Made by a program: the position numbers and the translations under genes
The notes under the pieces: generated by a model
Told to the model about the DNA's origin: nothing
Databases searched by the model: none
What the model saw: the letters and a program-made list of their open reading frames with translations, nothing else
Assembly (NCBI GenBank): GCA_023621895.1
Contig: JAMOAF010000378.1
Coordinates: 1-8,765, forward strand
Direction of reading: 5' to 3'
DNA length: 8,765 nt
From: Planctomycetota bacterium
Lineage (GTDB): Bacteria > Planctomycetota > Planctomycetia > Pirellulales > Thermoguttaceae
In this document: piece by piece, positions 6,348 through 8,765 of the stretch
Position numbering within the stretch: the first letter of the stretch is position 1
How the letters are laid out: each line of letters begins with the position of its first letter

Positions 6348-6863
6348 TCAGGCGAACCGGCCCGCGTGGTTGATCCGAGCGTGGACGTCTTCCACCACCC
6401 AGTGGAGGATCGAGGCGTGGATGCTTTCGGTCATGCCCATGTCGGCCAGATCGACGTGGATGCCGTCGTGCTGAATCTGCTTGAGCCGGCCGCCGTTGGC
6501 GATTGCCAGATCGCCGGGCGAGGCATACTGGCGCAACTGCTGGGAGAAGACCTCCTCGTACGAAAGGTCGTTGCCCAGGGCCGTGATCCAGCTCACGTTG
6601 TCGGTAAGGCTGAGCACGCGGACCCGTTTTTTCCTGTCGTCGTGAAGGTCGCCCGGGCGGAGTGCGTTCTTGCCCAGGTCCTCGCAAAAGTGCGACGCGG
6701 TGGCCGCCGAGCCGCCGTTGCCGAAGACGAAGAGGAAGCGATCCGCCTGCCAAACCTCGTAGATCGCCTCGGCGAGCCGCACGATCGGCGCGCGGTCCAG
6801 CCGGACGAGCTCTTCGCACAACCGGGCCAGGTACTCATCGATTCCGTGGGTCAGTCCAAGCAT
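6348..6863 (-). CDS. GmhA-like SIS-domain protein with an internal deletion
   Basis: Predicted 171-residue member of the sedoheptulose-7-phosphate isomerase (GmhA/DiaA) group of SIS domains, which normally run to about 190-200 residues. Visible marks are the N-terminal helix (GIDEYLARLCEELVRLD), FLFVFGNGGSAATASHFCEDLGKN (43-66), the substrate-loop region LTDNVSWITALGNDLSYEEVF (86-106), and the C-terminal ESIHASILHWVVEDVH. By pattern alignment E61 and H154 match E. coli GmhA E65 and H180. After PGDLAIA (116-122) the sequence jumps to NGGRLKQIQHDGIHV, so the roughly 29 residues with the phosphate-binding SxSGNS loop are absent, in frame. The protein may be inactive, altered in function, or a deletion pseudogene. 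The start at 6863 follows from family homology; AAGGAG lies about 12 bases upstream, rather far. Heptose synthesis would be the normal role. Confidence 0.75.
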   Translation of the reverse strand: MLGLTHGIDEYLARLCEELVRLDRAPIVRLAEAIYEVWQADRFLFVFGNGGSAATASHFCEDLGKNALRPGDLHDDRKKRVRVLSLTDNVSWITALGNDLSYEEVFSQQLRQYASPGDLAIANGGRLKQIQHDGIHVDLADMGMTESIHASILHWVVEDVHARINHAGRFA

Positions 6864-7197
6864 CGGTCGGGGCGCTCCTTGCACGCGGGGGAATGATCTG
6901 ATTGCTGAAACAGGGGGACGTGGAAACGGCGGAGCAACGGGTGGAATCAGGCCGCCGAAAAATGGGGCCGGCCGGTCAGCGTATTGCCCGGCACGCGCAA
7001 CTCCACGCTCCACGAACCCGGCACTGCAAACCGCCCGTTCATTGTCGGGGGCGGAGCCGAAAAACTCAATCCCGACTCTCGACGGCCGGCGGCAGGCAGC
7101 CGCGGTCGGAGAGCGCCCTCCCGAAATCGTGCAACGTCATTTAGAATGCACGGACGGTTGCCGCTGTCCGCGTTTTCTTCGCCCCTGGGAACCCGCC
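6864..7197. other. Divergent intergenic region between the SIS gene and aguB
   Basis: These 334 bases lie between two divergent starts and should contain both promoters. On the minus strand AAGGAG lies just upstream of the SIS gene. On the plus strand TAGAAT (7142-7147) resembles a -10 box, but the hexamers 16-18 bases upstream do not resemble a -35. A short inverted repeat CCGCCC/GGGCGG occurs at 7031-7054. I see no gene; frames open here are extensions of aguB or shadows. Confidence 0.5.
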
Positions 7198-8091
7198 ATG
7201 AGCCCCGATGCCGCACGTCAGCCCCGCGAGGGCAAAGTCAAGCTCGCCCTGGTCCAGATGCGCGCTTCCGCCACGAAGGACGAAAACGTGGCCACCACGC
7301 TCGACCGGATTGGCGAAGCGGCGGCTGCCGGGGCGGATATCGTCTGCCTGGCCGAGCTGTTCGCCGGCCCGTATCCTTGCCAGGCCGAGGACCACCGCCG
7401 GTTCGACGACGCCGAGCCAATTCCCGGTCCCACGAGCCGGGCCTTGGCCGATGCCGCGCGGCGCCACGGCCTGGTCGTCGTCGGCTCGTTGTTCGAACGC
7501 CGTGCGCCGGGGCTGTATCACAACACGGCCGCGGTCTACGACGTGGACGGCACAACCGCGGGAATCTACCGCAAGATGCACATTCCCGACGACCCGCTGT
7601 ACTACGAGAAGTTCTATTTCACTCCGGGCGACTTGGGATTTCCGGCCTTCAATACCCAGCGGGGGCGAATCGCGGTGGGCGTCTGCTGGGACCAGTGGTT
7701 TCCGGAGGCCGCAAGGCTGTTTGCCTTGGCCGGGGCGCAGATCATTTTCTACCCAACGGCGATCGGCTGGCTGCCCGGCGAGAAGGCCGAGTTCGGCCAG
7801 TCGCAGCACGATGCCTGGCAGATGATGATGCGCAGCCACGCAATCGCCAACGGGCTGTTCGTGGCAGCGGTCAACCGGACGGGCGTCGAAGGCGGACTCG
7901 AGTTTTGGGGGGCGTCGTTTGCGGCGGACCCCAACGGCAACCTCCTCGCGCTAGCCAGCCACGCCGCCGACGATACGCTGCTTGTCGAGTGCAATCTGGA
8001 CCAGATCGACGCCGCCCGCACACACTGGCCGTTCCTCCGCGACCGGCGGATCGACGCCTACGAGGGACTGCTGCGGCGATTTCTGGACTGA
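7198..8091 (+). CDS. aguB: N-carbamoylputrescine amidase (nitrilase superfamily)
   Basis: Predicted 297-residue cytoplasmic enzyme, about the usual AguB length. It hydrolyses N-carbamoylputrescine to putrescine, CO2 and ammonia in the agmatine route of polyamine synthesis. The nitrilase catalytic set is visible: E53 in CLAELFAGPYPC, K126 in YRKMHIPDDPLYYEKFYFTPGD, and C163 in VGVCWDQWFPEAARL; E137 fits the second structural glutamate. AguB-specific stretches include KMHIPDDPLYYEKFYF, IIFYPTAIGW and HAIANGLFVAAVNRTGVEGG. The frame is open upstream to 7042, but homology begins at VKLALVQM, so the ATG at 7198 is chosen; only a weak GGGA (7187-7190) precedes it. The usual partner, agmatine deiminase (aguA), is not in this window. 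The gene stands alone, divergent from the SIS gene and followed by repeats. Another nitrilase-family amidase specificity is the main alternative. Confidence 0.92.
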   Translation: MSPDAARQPREGKVKLALVQMRASATKDENVATTLDRIGEAAAAGADIVCLAELFAGPYPCQAEDHRRFDDAEPIPGPTSRALADAARRHGLVVVGSLFERRAPGLYHNTAAVYDVDGTTAGIYRKMHIPDDPLYYEKFYFTPGDLGFPAFNTQRGRIAVGVCWDQWFPEAARLFALAGAQIIFYPTAIGWLPGEKAEFGQSQHDAWQMMMRSHAIANGLFVAAVNRTGVEGGLEFWGASFAADPNGNLLALASHAADDTLLVECNLDQIDAARTHWPFLRDRRIDAYEGLLRRFLD

Positions 8092-8103
8092 GGGAGCGAG
8101 TAG

Positions 8104-8159
8104 CAATCAGCCATCAGCAATCAGCCGTCAGCCGTCAGCGATCAGAAGTCAGAAGTCAG
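8104..8159. repeat. Tandem heptamer array, eight units
   Basis: Eight head-to-tail 7-base units with the core TCAG at the end: CAATCAG, CCATCAG, CAATCAG, CCGTCAG, CCGTCAG, CGATCAG, AAGTCAG, AAGTCAG. The consensus is roughly NNRTCAG. It begins 12 bases after the aguB stop. Similar short tandem heptamers (STRR) are described in cyanobacteria. Units drift from C-type at the left to A-type at the right. Confidence 0.92.
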
Positions 8160-8218
8160 AGGGTGTGAGTCTTTCACGACCGGGATCGAAGACGGATTCT
8201 ACTGAAGACGTGCGTGGA

Positions 8219-8393
8219 CCTAAATCGACCTGCGTGATTCGTGGAAAAAGCGGCTGCTATTCAGATCGCCGCGTGCGCCTTGCCCCGCGCTTCGTTACGT
8301 ACGGGTTGTGCCGCAGCGCAGGCCCACCGCGCGAGGCAAGCCCACGCGGCGATCACGCTCTCATGAATTCCTCCCGGAATCACGCAAGCTCAT
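8219..8393. repeat. 175-bp structured dispersed repeat, copy 2
   Basis: Same orientation and nearly the same sequence as 3865-4040. Differences are few: one in the short stem loop, one at the base of the main stem, and a cluster with a one-base gap in the right arm. The main stem is 8264-8290 with 8329-8354, perfect for 12 pairs at its base and then imperfect. The outer 10-bp inverted repeat is intact (8231-8240, 8377-8386). It lies 127 bases after the aguB stop. Confidence 0.9.
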
Positions 8394-8651
8394 GTAGCGC
8401 AGTACGCCAAAAGTGTTCAACCGCGCACCGGAGGCTAAGCGAAGGCGGCGGAGCCGCGCCCGCACGCCGACCAAGGTATGTGGACAATGCGCAAGTCAAC
8501 CCTGATTGGATTGCACGTGGGGTGGTGAAAAGCTCGCCTGTCAGTAGTCAGTTGTGTTTCCCGGTTCTGTTCCGAAGAAAATGGTTGTGCCGTGCGTTGG
8601 CGCGCACCTTTACACCGGCCGCTCACCAGTGCACAGCCGCCTCCACCATCC

Positions 8652-8682
8652 GCCCAAACGCCCCCATCCGGCTCGTCCGGAT
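8652..8682. repeat. 31-bp hairpin repeat, copy 1
   Basis: Identical to 8735-8765. It begins GCCCAAACGCCCCC and ends in the hairpin ATCCGG-CTCGT-CCGGAT. With flanking bases the stem is CCATCCGG/CCGGATGG (8664-8671, 8677-8684), and outer pairs CCGCC/GGCGG (8650-8654, 8696-8700) close a larger imperfect fold. Confidence 0.85.
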
Positions 8683-8734
8683 GGAGCGCGAGGTTGGCGG
8701 CTAACAGGCGTCCGCGCCCGGCAGCGACCGCCCA

Positions 8735-8765
8735 GCCCAAACGCCCCCATCCGGCTCGTCCGGAT
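8735..8765. repeat. 31-bp hairpin repeat, copy 2, at the window edge
   Basis: Exact direct copy of 8652-8682, offset by 83 bases and reaching the final base of the window. Its downstream flank cannot be seen, so it may be one unit of a longer array or a dispersed element cut by the sequence end. Confidence 0.85.

Larger units (their letters stand above)
8092..8765. other. Repeat-rich non-coding right flank
   Basis: No convincing gene lies downstream of aguB. The stretch holds the heptamer array, copy 2 of the 176-bp element, two stray heptamers (CTGTCAG and TAGTCAG, 8538-8551), and two copies of a 31-bp hairpin repeat. Open frames on both strands run through these repeats and have no recognisable family. 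Confidence 0.65.

Noticed and set aside
7142..7147. TAGAAT as the aguB -10 box
   Set aside because: No -35-like hexamer at suitable spacing, so kept only as a note in the intergenic entry.
7982..8704. 240-residue plus-strand frame across the right flank
   Set aside because: It begins inside aguB and runs through the heptamers and repeat copy 2; repeat translation, not a gene.
8435..8740. 101-residue minus-strand frame near the right end
   Set aside because: Runs through the hairpin repeat, with no ribosome site or recognised family.
8104..8765. CRISPR array
   Set aside because: The heptamers have no spacers, and the two 31-bp repeats are 83 bases apart with only one interval and no cas genes.

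Overview
The window looks like chromosomal DNA from a high-GC planctomycete. This placement is inferred from protein style, not from a marker gene. The strongest pointers are a membrane-anchored prenyltransferase/squalene-oxidase repeat protein with the planctomycete-type signatures GGRLYSTSMA and DTSVVGWQ, and the general gene content. I see no rRNA, tRNA, transposase or CRISPR array.

Layout. Bases 1-670 hold no convincing gene. Bases 671-3855 form a rightward block of five genes: a short DksA/TraR-type zinc-finger protein, a BON-domain protein, an MscS-family mechanosensitive channel carrying a C-terminal ParB-like domain, and two tandem Rnk/GreA-GreB C-terminal-domain proteins. BON and MscS are translationally coupled (GTGA overlap), and a possible terminator lies between the DksA-like gene and BON. 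The block therefore combines three predicted RNA-polymerase secondary-channel binders with a membrane-stress module. I read it as a stress-response neighbourhood, which is an inference.

A 176-bp structured repeat (3865-4040) separates this block from the convergent prenyltransferase-repeat gene (4041-5600, minus). Further right on the minus strand lie a GmhA-like SIS-domain protein (6348-6863) and a small unknown protein (6022-6345) that starts two bases after the SIS stop codon. The SIS protein appears to have lost about 29 residues in frame, including its SxSGNS phosphate-binding loop. Divergent from these is aguB (7198-8091, plus), encoding N-carbamoylputrescine amidase.

The right end (8092-8765) is non-coding and repeat-rich. 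It holds eight tandem heptamers, a second copy of the 176-bp element, and two copies of a 31-bp hairpin-bearing repeat, the second ending exactly at the last base of the window.

Most unusual points: the MscS-ParB fusion in a DksA/Rnk neighbourhood, the paired structured repeat with a compensatory base change in its stem, and the SIS protein lacking its phosphate loop. None is proven to be a new system from sequence alone.
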